Positions 16,158-25,108 of a stretch of 55,370 nucleotides of DNA are shown here, piece after piece. The notes below the pieces were generated by a model. The model had not been told where the DNA came from. It ran no database searches and was given only the letters and a program-made list of their open reading frames with translations. The DNA lies in the NCBI GenBank assembly GCA_044343935.1, contig JBIJDU010000010.1, positions 1 to 55,370 on the forward strand. Reading direction: 5' to 3'. This DNA is from AcAMD-5 sp044343935. GTDB lineage: Bacteria > Actinomycetota > Actinomycetes > S36-B12 > UBA5976. The translations under genes were made by a program, and so were the position numbers. Each line of letters begins with the position of its first letter. The first letter of the stretch is position 1.

Positions 16158-17471
16158 ATGAAACAACGAGCAGCGAGTCTAGGAAGTCGCTATTACCGAT
16201 TGTTTAGTTCCGCGATCGTTTCTAATCTTGGTGATGGCATCACCATGGTTGCTTATCCATGGTTAGCCTCAGCTGTTACTAGATCTCCAATTTTGATTGC
16301 TTTAATCGCAGTTGTATCACGGTTGCCATGGCTGTTGTTTTCACTTCCAGCCGGAGTAATCACTGATCGATTGGACCGAAAAAAGCTCATCGTCAGTATG
16401 GATGTGCTTCGAGGCATTTTCACCCTTGGGGTTGGAGTTTTAGTTCTAGCACAACAAGATCAACTTCCTGGTCTTAATGAATTGGCTACGACTACTATCG
16501 AGACAAACTACGTTCTCTACGGTGTGTTACTAATTGCAACATTTGCAACCGGGTGTGCGGAGGTACTTCGTGACAACTCGGCACAAACCTTGTTGCCATC
16601 AATCGTTGAGAAGTCGCAGTTAGAGAAAGCAAATGGTCGACTCTGGTCGGCCGAGTCAGTAGTAAACACCTTTATCGGCCCACCGCTTGGAAGTTTCATT
16701 ATCGGTATTGCCATCTTCTTACCTTTTTTTGTCAATGCTGGAACATTTTTCGTAGCGGCTGGGCTGATTGCAACGTTATCTGGCAGTTTTGCGGCGAAAG
16801 CAGATCCAGTATCAACTCATCAACGAACTAATTGGCGGATTGATCTTAAAGAAGGTCTCAGTTGGCTGTGGCGTCATCAGCTGCTTCGTCCGCTGGCAAT
16901 CATTCTGGGGCTCATCAACGGCTTATCAGCAATGTCAGCTGCTGCCTACATTTTGTTTGCGCAAGAGATTCTAAAAACATCAGTTTTGGAATTCGCCATC
17001 TTAGGTACTGGCGGTGCATTTGGTGGAATTTTGGGTGGCATGGTTGCGCATAAAATTTCAGCCAAACTTGGCACCGGTCCCTCGTTAGGCTTAACCATGC
17101 TGGCTGGCGGAATTTTGATGGCGGCGACTGGTTTGGTTTCAGCATGGGTCTTAGTTTGGATTTTTAGTTTTGTTACTACTTTGCTGGCGGTACTGTGGAA
17201 TGTGATTACAGTTTCGCTTAGACAGCAGATAATCCCTGATCATTTGCTGGGACGGGTGAACAGTGCCTATCGATTTTTTGGTTGGGGCATGATGCCGATC
17301 GGCTCATTAATTGGTGGTGCAGTAATTGCAATTGCTGAATTGTTTATCAGCAGAGAGTGGGCACTGCGCTCACCATTCTTAATTGGTGGCGTGTTAAGCC
17401 TAGTCCTGTTTGGATTCGCTCGCCGAATTCTAACTACCGAACGAATCGAAGCAGCAAAATCAATTTATTAA
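16158..17471 (+). CDS. MFS transporter
   Basis: 437-residue membrane protein with about twelve hydrophobic helices and the major facilitator loop motif between helices 2 and 3 (GVITDRLDRKKLIVSMD). It resembles the drug or siderophore exporter group (DHA3/EntS-like). Substrate unknown. The frame is open 48 codons upstream, but that stretch is antisense to the B12 riboswitch and not protein-like; the ATG at 16158 starts a normal cytoplasmic N-terminus. A TAAAGT hexamer at 16139-16144 could give a very short leader. The 3' end overlaps the convergent aldo/keto reductase gene by 4 bases. Confidence 0.82.
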   Translation: MKQRAASLGSRYYRLFSSAIVSNLGDGITMVAYPWLASAVTRSPILIALIAVVSRLPWLLFSLPAGVITDRLDRKKLIVSMDVLRGIFTLGVGVLVLAQQDQLPGLNELATTTIETNYVLYGVLLIATFATGCAEVLRDNSAQTLLPSIVEKSQLEKANGRLWSAESVVNTFIGPPLGSFIIGIAIFLPFFVNAGTFFVAAGLIATLSGSFAAKADPVSTHQRTNWRIDLKEGLSWLWRHQLLRPLAIILGLINGLSAMSAAAYILFAQEILKTSVLEFAILGTGGAFGGILGGMVAHKISAKLGTGPSLGLTMLAGGILMAATGLVSAWVLVWIFSFVTTLLAVLWNVITVSLRQQIIPDHLLGRVNSAYRFFGWGMMPIGSLIGGAVIAIAELFISREWALRSPFLIGGVLSLVLFGFARRILTTERIEAAKSIY

Positions 17472-18466
17472 GCGCGAGGATTAGGGGAGATGGTTTGTTT
17501 GACATCTCGTTGTACTACTGCACTTACCACATCATCGATTTTCTTCATAACATCTGCTTCTAGCACGATGTCAGCAGCTTTGATGTTGTCAATAATTTGC
17601 TCTGGCCGGCTCGCACCAACAATGGCGGAAGCTACATTTGGATTTTGCAACACCCATGCGATTGCTAACTGACCCATCGTGATTCCCAGGTCCGCTGCGA
17701 TTGGCTTTAGATTTTGCACCGCAGTTAAGACATCATCGCGCATCCAGCGCTCAATCATTCGGGCGCCACTTGGATCAGTTGCGCGTGAACCAGCAGGCGC
17801 ATCTTGGCCAGGCAAATACTTTCCAGTTAGTACGCCTTGCGCCATTGGTGACCAAACAATTTGCGAGATGCCATTTTTTTCTGAAGTTGGAATTACTTCA
17901 CCTTCAATAACACGCCATAGCATTGAGTACTGGGGTTGGTTGGACACAATTTTGTCGAAGTTCATCTGCTTAGCGATATCAACAGCAGCTTGAATCTGCG
18001 CGGCCGTCCACTCGGAAACACCAATATAAAGTGCTTTGCCAGATCGAACAATGTCTTCAAAAGCGCGCATAGTCTCTTCAAGTGGGGTTTCATAATCGAA
18101 GCGATGGGCCTGATAAAGATCGACGTAATCAACGTTGAGTCGCTTTAGCGAACCATTAATAGCTTCCATAACGTGCTTGCGGGAAAGCCCACGATCATTA
18201 ACGCCCTCACCAATTGGCCAATAAACTTTAGTGAATAACTCAATACCTTCTCGTCGAAAACCTTTGATCGCTTCAGCCAGCACAACTTCAGCTTTGGTGC
18301 CAGCGTAAACATCAGCGGTATCAAATGTGGTGATGCCATTTTCGTATGCGGCATGAACTGTCTTAATCGCCGGATCGGCTTCTACTTGGCTGCCATGGGT
18401 TAACCAATTGCCGTACGAAATTGCTGAAACCTTGAATCCGGTATTTCCTAATTTTCGATAATGCAT
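17468..18466 (-). CDS. Aldo/keto reductase
   Basis: 332-residue NADPH-dependent oxidoreductase with a TIM-barrel fold, of the group that includes voltage-gated potassium channel beta subunits and YghZ. The catalytic tetrad is readable: Asp and Tyr in FDTADVYAG, Lys in ELFTKVYW and His in DLYQAHRFDYETP. The C-terminal cofactor segment AIVGASRPEQIIDN is present. The start directly abuts the DUF3043 stop, so the two are cotranscribed. Physiological carbonyl substrate unknown. Confidence 0.9.
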   Translation of the reverse strand: MHYRKLGNTGFKVSAISYGNWLTHGSQVEADPAIKTVHAAYENGITTFDTADVYAGTKAEVVLAEAIKGFRREGIELFTKVYWPIGEGVNDRGLSRKHVMEAINGSLKRLNVDYVDLYQAHRFDYETPLEETMRAFEDIVRSGKALYIGVSEWTAAQIQAAVDIAKQMNFDKIVSNQPQYSMLWRVIEGEVIPTSEKNGISQIVWSPMAQGVLTGKYLPGQDAPAGSRATDPSGARMIERWMRDDVLTAVQNLKPIAADLGITMGQLAIAWVLQNPNVASAIVGASRPEQIIDNIKAADIVLEADVMKKIDDVVSAVVQRDVKQTISPNPRA

Positions 18467-19015
18467 TTAGTTACCACCTTTTTTCTCGATAGGCTTGCCG
18501 CCGATTCTTACTTTCGGTGCTGGTAGTCGCATTCGTCTCATCTGTAGTGATCGGCTTACGGCATACCAACTAACTTTTCTAGTCTCTGGAGTTTTACCAA
18601 ACTTAGCCGCTACTCGACGGCGCACTCGAATAATCATTGCAATCAAATCGGTCGCTAAAAACACCATCATAAATAACCAAATCAAATAAACCAGTTGCTG
18701 AACCGCTAACACTGGCACCAGTGAGGCTGCTAAAACTAAAATTGCAAATGGTAAGAATATTTCGCCTGCGCTCCAGCGGCTATCAACTGTGTCGCGGACA
18801 AACGAGCGAACTGGCCCTTGATCGCGTGGTGGGAAATACCGCTCGTCATTGTTTTTGAGGCCCTGCCGCATCTTCACTGCCGCTTCGCGCTGTTGCACGC
18901 GCATCAACTTTCGAGCAGCTTTTCGGTCCACTGAAGCCTTAAGTCGCTCTTTACGCGCGGCTTGGGATTCCTTGCGCTTTGGGGTTGGTCTACCTTTGCC
19001 TGATGATTCGGTCAC
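18467..19015 (-). CDS. DUF3043 membrane protein
   Basis: 182 residues, conserved in actinobacteria and of unknown function. A strongly basic N-terminal half (RKESQAARKERLKASVDRKA; QGLKNNDERYFPPRDQGPVR) precedes a region with two membrane helices (FLPFAILVLAASLVPVLAV; LVYLIWLFMMVFLATDLIA) and a basic C-terminus. The GTG start has TAGACT exactly six bases upstream and no Shine-Dalgarno, so it is probably leaderless. It is divergent from glycerate kinase with only 25 bases between starts. Confidence 0.85.
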   Translation of the reverse strand: MTESSGKGRPTPKRKESQAARKERLKASVDRKAARKLMRVQQREAAVKMRQGLKNNDERYFPPRDQGPVRSFVRDTVDSRWSAGEIFLPFAILVLAASLVPVLAVQQLVYLIWLFMMVFLATDLIAMIIRVRRRVAAKFGKTPETRKVSWYAVSRSLQMRRMRLPAPKVRIGGKPIEKKGGN

Positions 19016-19021
19016 GGCGGC

Positions 19022-19027
19022 AGTCTA
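19022..19027 (-). promoter_or_regulatory. -10 element for leaderless DUF3043 gene
   Basis: TAGACT on the minus strand, six bases (GCCGCC) before the GTG of the DUF3043 gene. The element lies within 20 bases of the divergent glycerate kinase start. Confidence 0.55.
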
Positions 19028-19040
19028 TGCGGAGTTGGCT

Positions 19041-20165
19041 ATGCGCGTCTTAGTCATCCCGGATTCCTTCACCGGCACGCTTAGCGCGCCAGAGGCTGCA
19101 ATCGCGATTCAGACTGGTTGGCAACAAGGAGCGCCTAACGATGAAGTCATGGCACTTGCTATTTCAGATGGTGGCCCAGGATTTATTTCGGCGCTGTTAA
19201 CTTCAGCCAAGTATCGATCTCATGAGATTACAGTTTCTGATCTGCTTAACCGAGAAGTGAAAATTACGTTAGCTTCAGCGCAGTTAGATAAGCTCACATT
19301 TTTTATTGAGTCAGCTCAAATAGTTGGTAGCCATTTAGTTGCAGCAGAATCGCAACGACGTCCAGCGGATTACACCAGTTACGGCATAGGTGAAGCAATT
19401 AAGTTTGCGCTTTCCGCTGGGGCAGCGCGAATTGTGATTGGACTGGGCGGCACTGCGTCCATTGATGGCGGTGCTGGTTTACTCGCAGCACTTGGGGCAC
19501 AGCCAGCTGAATTGCTTTCTCGCGGCGGCGGCGCGCTGGCTGGACTGAACAACTTGAAGCTCGATGCGCTAACTCCTGCCATCGCGAATGTTGAGTTGAT
19601 AGTTGCAGCCGATGTTGATGTTCCGCTACTTGGTAGCAGGGGTGCAGCATTCGGGTTTGGCGCGCAAAAGGGTGCAAGTGCAGAACTACAAGCAGAGTTA
19701 GAAGTTGCACTAACAAATTTCAGCAACTTAATCCCAATTAGACCTGACGGAAAAAATGCCGCTTTGATGATGGGTGCCGGGGCCGCTGGTGGAATCGGCT
19801 ACGCGATACTGGCATTGGGCGGATCCAAAGTCGCCGGTTTTGATTATGTGGCAGCAGCGCTTGATCTGCCCGCAGCCATTGAAAAAGCGGATTTAGTTGT
19901 TACTGGTGAAGGAAAGTTTGATTGGCAAAGCCTGCAAGGAAAAGCGATTTCCCAGCTTGCGAAACTGTGTCTGTCAACCGGCAAGCCGTTGCTGGTGCTC
20001 GCTGGACAAGTTGACGTCGGTCGACGAGAGTGGTCAGCCGTTGGCATTGTTGGGACATATGGCTGCAGCGACGATGGGGAGATTCCAACAAATCCAGCAA
20101 CAACCTTGTCGCAGCTGGCGGTTCGGGTATCCAGAACATTTTCACCAACTTCGTGGCAGAATTAG
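19041..20165 (+). CDS. Glycerate kinase (GarK/GlxK family)
   Basis: 374-residue kinase phosphorylating D-glycerate, usually to 2-phosphoglycerate in this family. Marks: MRVLVIPDSFTGTLSAPEAA, SDGGPGF, VIGLGGTASIDGGAG, VTGEGKFDWQSLQGKA. The frame is open 64 codons earlier, but that part overlaps the divergent DUF3043 gene; the ATG at 19041 starts the family domain and has GGAG six bases upstream. From memory, a homologue (Rv2205c) occupies the same place before the HesB gene in mycobacteria. Confidence 0.9.
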   Translation: MRVLVIPDSFTGTLSAPEAAIAIQTGWQQGAPNDEVMALAISDGGPGFISALLTSAKYRSHEITVSDLLNREVKITLASAQLDKLTFFIESAQIVGSHLVAAESQRRPADYTSYGIGEAIKFALSAGAARIVIGLGGTASIDGGAGLLAALGAQPAELLSRGGGALAGLNNLKLDALTPAIANVELIVAADVDVPLLGSRGAAFGFGAQKGASAELQAELEVALTNFSNLIPIRPDGKNAALMMGAGAAGGIGYAILALGGSKVAGFDYVAAALDLPAAIEKADLVVTGEGKFDWQSLQGKAISQLAKLCLSTGKPLLVLAGQVDVGRREWSAVGIVGTYGCSDDGEIPTNPATTLSQLAVRVSRTFSPTSWQN

Positions 20166-20187
20166 CACCTCGACTCAAGGAGTAGCC

Positions 20188-20532
20188 ATGACCGTAGAAG
20201 CAAACGCCACATCAGTGCAACTTACTGACGCCGCAGCGATCAAGGTTAAGTCGCTGCTTGACCAAGAGGGACGCGATGACCTGAGTCTTCGGGTGGCCGT
20301 TCAGCCAGGTGGTTGCAGCGGCTTGCGTTATCAACTTTATTTTGATGACCGAAATATGGATGGTGATCAGACGCAAGAATTTGGCAGCGTCAAGGTAGTA
20401 GTAGACAAAATGAGTGTGCCTTACTTAACCGGTGCAGTTGTTGATTTTGTTGACACCATCGAAAAGCAGGGATTTACGATCGATAATCCAAACGCTGGCG
20501 GATCGTGCGCCTGCGGCGATTCTTTCCACTAA
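20188..20532 (+). CDS. HesB/ErpA-type iron-sulfur cluster insertion protein
   Basis: 114-residue A-type Fe-S carrier. The three conserved cysteines are present: one in PGGCSGLRYQL and two in the C-terminal GGSCACGDSFH. It would deliver clusters to enzymes such as LipA or the Rieske protein encoded in this window; that partnership is inference. The ATG is preceded by AAGGAG at good spacing. It lies between glycerate kinase and the adenosine-kinase-like gene. Confidence 0.93.
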   Translation: MTVEANATSVQLTDAAAIKVKSLLDQEGRDDLSLRVAVQPGGCSGLRYQLYFDDRNMDGDQTQEFGSVKVVVDKMSVPYLTGAVVDFVDTIEKQGFTIDNPNAGGSCACGDSFH

Positions 20533-20547
20533 CCTGCTTGCCTTAGA

Positions 20548-20553
20548 TACATT
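20548..20553 (+). promoter_or_regulatory. -10 element for leaderless adoK-like gene
   Basis: TACATT followed by six bases (TACCTA) and the ATG at 20560. No ribosome binding site is present, so a leaderless message is likely. Confidence 0.6.
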
Positions 20554-20559
20554 TACCTA

Positions 20560-21531
20560 ATGCGAATAATTGTTTCTGGGTCGATCGCGACTGATCATTT
20601 AATGCGATTTCCGGGGAGATTTACTGATTCACTTGTTGCTGACCAACTCAAACATGTATCGCTATCTTTTTTGGTGGACGATTTAGTTGTGCATCGTGGT
20701 GGTGCCGGGGCCAACATTTCTTTTGGCCTGGGATGTCTAGGGCTCAAACCGATTTTGGTTGGTGCGGTTGGTGTTGACTTCGTGGATTATCGATCCTGGT
20801 TAGAACGTCACGGCGTGGATTGTGAAAGTATTTATGTAAGTGAGATTGCCCAAACAGCAAGATTTGTTTGCACGACGGATGACGCGCAAAATCAGATCGC
20901 ATCTTTTTACGCTGGCGCGATGAGTGAGTCTCGCAACATTGAATTAAGTCCAGTTGTTAATCGGATAAAAGATGCGCCACTGATTTTAATTGGACCCGAT
21001 GACCCTGAAGCGATGATTAGGCACACTGACGAATGTCGGCAACTTGGCTATAACTTTGCTGCGGATCCAAGTCAGCAGTTAGCTCGAATGGCGGGCGATC
21101 AAATTCGATTGCTGATCGATGGAGCCATGTATTTGTTTACTAATGAATATGAAGCAGCCTTGATCGAGCAGAAAACAGGTTGGAGCAGTTCAGAGATCTT
21201 GCAGCGGGTGCAATTTCGAATCACCACGTTGGGAGCAAAAGGTGCTCGAGTGGAATCTGCCAGCGGTGAGCGAATTGAGGTCGGTTGCCCAAAAGAGCGT
21301 CAGATTGCTGACCCAACTGGCGTCGGGGATGGCTTTCGAGCGGGCTTTCTGGCGGGAGTAGCAAAGGGCCTTTCGCATGAGCGGGCTGCCCAGATTGGTG
21401 CGACTTTGGCCACATTAGTGATTGAGAATGTGGGCCCACAGGAGTACCGCTTTGAGGAAAATGACTTTATTTCAAGAATTTTGGCTACTTATGGTGAATC
21501 GGCCGCCGAGGAGATTTCCGCCGTCTTATGA
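20560..21531 (+). CDS. PfkB-family kinase, adenosine-kinase-like
   Basis: 323-residue ribokinase-fold sugar or nucleoside kinase. The substrate-side motif GGAGANISFGLGCLG and the PfkB signature DPTGVGDGFRAGFLAG (catalytic Asp, anion hole) are clear. It most resembles the actinobacterial adenosine kinase group (mycobacterial adoK, Rv2202c), which also precedes ctaC; a carbohydrate substrate cannot be excluded. It starts at an ATG six bases after TACATT and lacks a Shine-Dalgarno. The next gene, ctaC, has its own ribosome site and probable promoter. Confidence 0.88.
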   Translation: MRIIVSGSIATDHLMRFPGRFTDSLVADQLKHVSLSFLVDDLVVHRGGAGANISFGLGCLGLKPILVGAVGVDFVDYRSWLERHGVDCESIYVSEIAQTARFVCTTDDAQNQIASFYAGAMSESRNIELSPVVNRIKDAPLILIGPDDPEAMIRHTDECRQLGYNFAADPSQQLARMAGDQIRLLIDGAMYLFTNEYEAALIEQKTGWSSSEILQRVQFRITTLGAKGARVESASGERIEVGCPKERQIADPTGVGDGFRAGFLAGVAKGLSHERAAQIGATLATLVIENVGPQEYRFEENDFISRILATYGESAAEEISAVL

Positions 21532-21542
21532 GGAGACTGCGC

Positions 21543-21548
21543 TAGCCT
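21543..21548 (+). promoter_or_regulatory. Candidate -10 element for ctaC-ctaD-ctaF
   Basis: TAGCCT just after the adoK-like stop would start a leader of about 30 bases that carries the AGGAGG at 21570-21575. No convincing -35 box. Confidence 0.4.
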
Positions 21549-21584
21549 TAGCCCGATCCCAACCCTACTAGGAGGAATGTCTCT

Positions 21585-22403
21585 GTGGCCGGCCAGCGTT
21601 TAACTTTGAGGCGCATTGCAATGCTTGTTGTGTTGTTACCAATTCTCGCCTCATGCGGCATGGTTGCCGACAATGAATTCACTCGTGTTGGTTTTCCAGA
21701 ACCCGCTACGCAAGAAGGCCCAGGCATTATTGAGTTATGGCAGGGATTCTGGATTGTTGCAATTGCGGTTGGCTTATTGGTAATTGGACTTTTGGTGTTT
21801 GCCTCAATCAAGTTCCGCCGCAAATCCGAAGATGAAGTCCCACCACAAGTGCGCTACAACATTCCACTTGAAATTTTGTATACCGTAGTTCCGCTTATTG
21901 TTGTTATGGCATTGTTTGGATTCACTGCAAAAGAGCAAAACAAACTAACTGCATTAACTGATGAATACACCCATGTCGTTAATGTTGTTGGTTTCCGATG
22001 GTCTTGGTCATTCAATTACATCGATAGTGATGTTTATGAAACTGGTACGCCAGGAGTTGTGCCAACACTTTATTTACCGGTTGATGAGAAAGTCAGATTC
22101 GAGTTAACTTCGCCAGATGTGTTGCACTCCTTCTGGATTCCATCTTTCTTGTTCAAAATGGATATCGTTCCTGGTGCAATTAATAGATTTGAATTAACAC
22201 CAGACAAAGTAGGCACTTACGTTGGCAAGTGTGCTGAGCTGTGCGGGCAAGATCATGCTCGAATGCTGTTTAATGTAAAAGTTGTTGAGCGAACAGAATA
22301 TGACCAATACATCGCATCGTTACGGGCCAAAGGTCAAACCGGCATGATTCCACCAGGAATCTTGCCGAGAGATGAAACCATTACAAATGCAGGAGCGAAC
22401 TAA
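21585..22403 (+). CDS. ctaC: Cytochrome c oxidase subunit II
   Basis: 272-residue lipoprotein subunit that receives electrons from cytochrome c through the CuA centre. The signal peptide ends in a lipobox LASC (Cys24); two membrane helices follow (WQGFWIVAIAVGLLVIGLLV and IPLEILYTVVPLIVVMAL). The cupredoxin domain has the CuA ligands: His in DVLHSFWIP, Cys216 and Cys220 in CAELCGQDHARM with the following His and Met. AGGAGG lies 9 bases before the GTG chosen as start. Its stop shares one base with the ctaD ATG. Confidence 0.95.
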   Translation: MAGQRLTLRRIAMLVVLLPILASCGMVADNEFTRVGFPEPATQEGPGIIELWQGFWIVAIAVGLLVIGLLVFASIKFRRKSEDEVPPQVRYNIPLEILYTVVPLIVVMALFGFTAKEQNKLTALTDEYTHVVNVVGFRWSWSFNYIDSDVYETGTPGVVPTLYLPVDEKVRFELTSPDVLHSFWIPSFLFKMDIVPGAINRFELTPDKVGTYVGKCAELCGQDHARMLFNVKVVERTEYDQYIASLRAKGQTGMIPPGILPRDETITNAGAN

Positions 22404-24094
22404 TGACCACATTAGATGATCGTCCAGTAACCGAGCCGGTTAAGAGAAAGCCTCGCCGCTACAGCAAAGGTCAAGCATTTGTTAATTGGGTGACCAGCAC
22501 CGATCACAAAACTATTGGATACCTATATCTAACAACTTCATTTGTTTTCTTTGGTTTAGCTGGACTCATGGCTCTTGGCATTCGTGCCGAGTTGGCTCAA
22601 CCTGGTTTGCAGTTTGTTTCAAACGAGCAGTACAACCAGCTATTCACGATGCATGGCACAATTATGTTGTTCTTGTTCGCTACTCCATTATTCGTTGGTT
22701 TTGGAAACGTAATCATGCCGCTACAAATTGGTGCGCCAGATGTGGCTTTCCCAAGATTGAACATGTTGGGTTTTTGGCTTTTTCTATTCGGTGGAATCAT
22801 CGTAGTTTTGGGCTTTTTCACTCCAGGTGGTGCGGCGGCATTTGGTTGGTTTGCTTATACGCCGCTATCAACTGCAACCTTTAGTCCCGGGGTTGGCGGT
22901 GATTTGTGGTTGATGGGATTAACGCTGAGTGGGCTTTCGACAATTTTGGGCGCGGTTAACTTCATCACCACGCTTTTGACTATGCGTGCACCTGGCATGA
23001 CCATGTTTCGCACCTCAATCTTTACCTGGACTGTGTTTATCACCTCTGTCCTGGTACTTATTGCATTCCCAATCCTTGCTGCAGCTTTGTTGGGTTTGTT
23101 CTTGGATCGTAATTTCGGCAGTTTGATTTTTGATCCAGCTCATGGTGGTGCGATCCTATGGCAGCACTTGTTCTGGTTCTTTGGTCATCCTGAGGTTTAC
23201 ATTATTGCGCTACCATTCTTTGGTATCGCTTCTGAGATTTTGCCAGTATTTTCTCGCAAGCCAATTTTTGGCTATAAAGGTTTGGTTTATGCCACAATGG
23301 CAATTGCGGCGCTTTCAGTTGCAGTATGGGCACACCACATGTATGTAACTGGAGCGGTCTCGCTGTCCTTCTTTGCGTTGACCACCATGTTAATTGCAGT
23401 GCCAACGGGAGTTAAATTCTTTAACTGGATAGGCACAATGTGGCGGGGTTCAATTTCATTTGAAACTCCAATGCTTTGGACTCTTGGCTTTTTAACTACC
23501 TTCTTGTTGGGTGGCTTAACTGGAGTTATGTTGGCAGCACCTGCCATTGACTTCCATGTTTCAGATTCTTATTTCGTGGTGGCTCATTTCCATTACACCG
23601 TGTTTGGCACCGTGGTATTCATGATGTTTGCAGGTTTTTATTTCTGGTGGCCAAAGATGACCGGTCGCATGTTGGATGAAAAACTTGGCAAACTTCATTT
23701 TTGGCTACTTTTTATTGGTTTCCACACCACGTTCTTGGTCCAGCACTGGTTAGGTGCTGAAGGTATGCCGCGACGATACAGCGATTATTTGGCAAGTGAT
23801 GGCTTCACTACGTTGAATGTGATTTCCTCCGTTGGTGCGGCAATTCTTGGTCTCTCGACACTGCCATGGCTTTATAACGTTTATAAGACTTGGCGATTTG
23901 CACCAAAAGTGACTTCTGATGATCCATGGGGTTGGGGAATGTCGCTGGAGTGGGCAACAAGTTGTCCGCCACCGCGTTATAACTTTGTTCAAATCCCACG
24001 AATCCGAAGTGAGCGACCAGCATTTGATCTGCACCACCCAGAGTATGGCGACGATCCGAACACCAATCCAAATCTTGCTGGAAAGAGTCATTAA
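22403..24094 (+). CDS. ctaD: Cytochrome c oxidase subunit I
   Basis: 563-residue haem-copper oxidase core with about twelve helices. Ligand motifs in order: MHGTIMLF (haem a His), GHPEVYIIALPFFG (CuB His and cross-linked Tyr), WAHHMYVTG (two CuB His) and VVAHFHYTVFG (haem a3 and haem a His). It reduces oxygen and pumps protons in the bcc-aa3 supercomplex. Translationally coupled to both neighbours by TAATG overlaps. Confidence 0.97.
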   Translation: MTTLDDRPVTEPVKRKPRRYSKGQAFVNWVTSTDHKTIGYLYLTTSFVFFGLAGLMALGIRAELAQPGLQFVSNEQYNQLFTMHGTIMLFLFATPLFVGFGNVIMPLQIGAPDVAFPRLNMLGFWLFLFGGIIVVLGFFTPGGAAAFGWFAYTPLSTATFSPGVGGDLWLMGLTLSGLSTILGAVNFITTLLTMRAPGMTMFRTSIFTWTVFITSVLVLIAFPILAAALLGLFLDRNFGSLIFDPAHGGAILWQHLFWFFGHPEVYIIALPFFGIASEILPVFSRKPIFGYKGLVYATMAIAALSVAVWAHHMYVTGAVSLSFFALTTMLIAVPTGVKFFNWIGTMWRGSISFETPMLWTLGFLTTFLLGGLTGVMLAAPAIDFHVSDSYFVVAHFHYTVFGTVVFMMFAGFYFWWPKMTGRMLDEKLGKLHFWLLFIGFHTTFLVQHWLGAEGMPRRYSDYLASDGFTTLNVISSVGAAILGLSTLPWLYNVYKTWRFAPKVTSDDPWGWGMSLEWATSCPPPRYNFVQIPRIRSERPAFDLHHPEYGDDPNTNPNLAGKSH

Positions 24095-24495
24095 TGAAAT
24101 CAACTGGTTTAATCTATTTAGTTGGTGCGCTGTTCTACTTTATTGTCACGGCAATATATTGGCTCTGGACCGGTGAAGTAGTTGGCACAACTGCGCTGCT
24201 ACTGACCGGATTTTTGGCGGCATTAACCAGTTTCTATATTCTCTTCGCTTATCGACGAGTTGGCAATGGTCCTGAGGATATTGAAACAGCTGAAATTGCT
24301 GATGCCGATGCCGATTATGGTTTTTATTCACCAGGTTCATGGTGGCCACTGCCGGTTGCATTTAGCGCTGCGGCTATTGCGCTTGGCCTAATTTATGCAG
24401 TTTGGCTGCTGCTGTTGGGTGTTGTGGCACTACTGATTAGTTTGGGTGGTTGGACGCTGGAGTATTACCGCGGCCCTAGACTGCCTGAAGCTTAA
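24094..24495 (+). CDS. ctaF: Actinobacterial cytochrome c oxidase subunit IV
   Basis: 133-residue membrane subunit with about four helices (STGLIYLVGALFYFIVTAIY first), matching the short actinobacterial aa3 subunit encoded directly after ctaD. It overlaps ctaD by one base. A soluble stretch with acidic residues (DIETAEIADADADYGFY) precedes PGSWWPLPVAFSAAAIALG. Its 3' end overlaps the convergent EcsC-like gene by 20 bases. Confidence 0.9.
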   Translation: MKSTGLIYLVGALFYFIVTAIYWLWTGEVVGTTALLLTGFLAALTSFYILFAYRRVGNGPEDIETAEIADADADYGFYSPGSWWPLPVAFSAAAIALGLIYAVWLLLLGVVALLISLGGWTLEYYRGPRLPEA

Positions 24496-25108
24496 TGACT
24501 GTTAGTGCATTACTAGAAATTTGCTTTGCTAATTTGGCATTCAAGGTAGCGGCAGTTGCGGCGCCAACAAACAGCGGAAGAGCAGCACCTGCGCGCATAG
24601 GCAGCAATTTAGCCCCAACTTTTATCGCCACTCGCTCGGCTAATCTCTGATTCATGTTTTCGATAAAAGATTTTGGTTCAATTAAACTTTTGCTTGGAAC
24701 TTGTTCATTTAGCAACGAGCTCAGTACGGTCAGTCGCCTTAGTTCAGAATCAGTTAACTCTAAGTCATGTAGGGCAGCCAGCAGCAGTACGTGATTGACG
24801 CTGGTTCGACCAAAGATATAAAGATCACTAGCAGTGCTACCAACAGTGCTGATAGTGCCAAAATATGGGGCAGCAGCAATCGCGCCCGTTAGTGCGCCAG
24901 TTGCTGTTACTTGAGCCAGGTATTTGACGCTGGCGCGCTGGCAGAGTTGATCAATACCAGCTCCTGGCAATTGCGCTCTTAACTGGGCAGCAGCTGCCCA
25001 CGAGCGGGCATATTGCTCAGCTAAGGAAGCATTGCCGCCTCGGAGAAACAAGTTACCCAACTGTTTAATTGCCGCGTCTTTATCAATCACATCAGAATGG
25101 TAGATCAT
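24476..25108 (-). CDS. EcsC-like membrane-associated protein
   Basis: About 210 residues. The glycine/alanine-rich hydrophobic core with conserved-looking spacing (TGALTGAIAAAPYFGTISTV; SDLYIFGRTSVNHVLLLAAL; LPMRAGAALPLFVGAATAA) resembles the EcsC family, whose function is unclear. The frame opens at a TTG at 25138 inside the upstream gene, but the ATG at 25108 is preferred; neither has a good ribosome site, so coupling to the nuclease-like gene, which it overlaps by 17 bases, is likely. Family assignment is from pattern recall. Confidence 0.55.
   Translation of the reverse strand: MIYHSDVIDKDAAIKQLGNLFLRGGNASLAEQYARSWAAAAQLRAQLPGAGIDQLCQRASVKYLAQVTATGALTGAIAAAPYFGTISTVGSTASDLYIFGRTSVNHVLLLAALHDLELTDSELRRLTVLSSLLNEQVPSKSLIEPKSFIENMNQRLAERVAIKVGAKLLPMRAGAALPLFVGAATAATLNAKLAKQISSNALTVIKLQAV

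Noticed and set aside
18849..19040. 64-codon extension of glycerate kinase
   Set aside because: It lies antisense within the DUF3043 gene; the family N-terminus and GGAG support the ATG at 19041.
21577..21603. Eight-residue mini-ORF (ATG to TAA) overlapping the ctaC start, possible leader peptide
   Set aside because: Its ATG is only one base from AGGAGG, too close to be used well; the GTG at 21585 has proper spacing.
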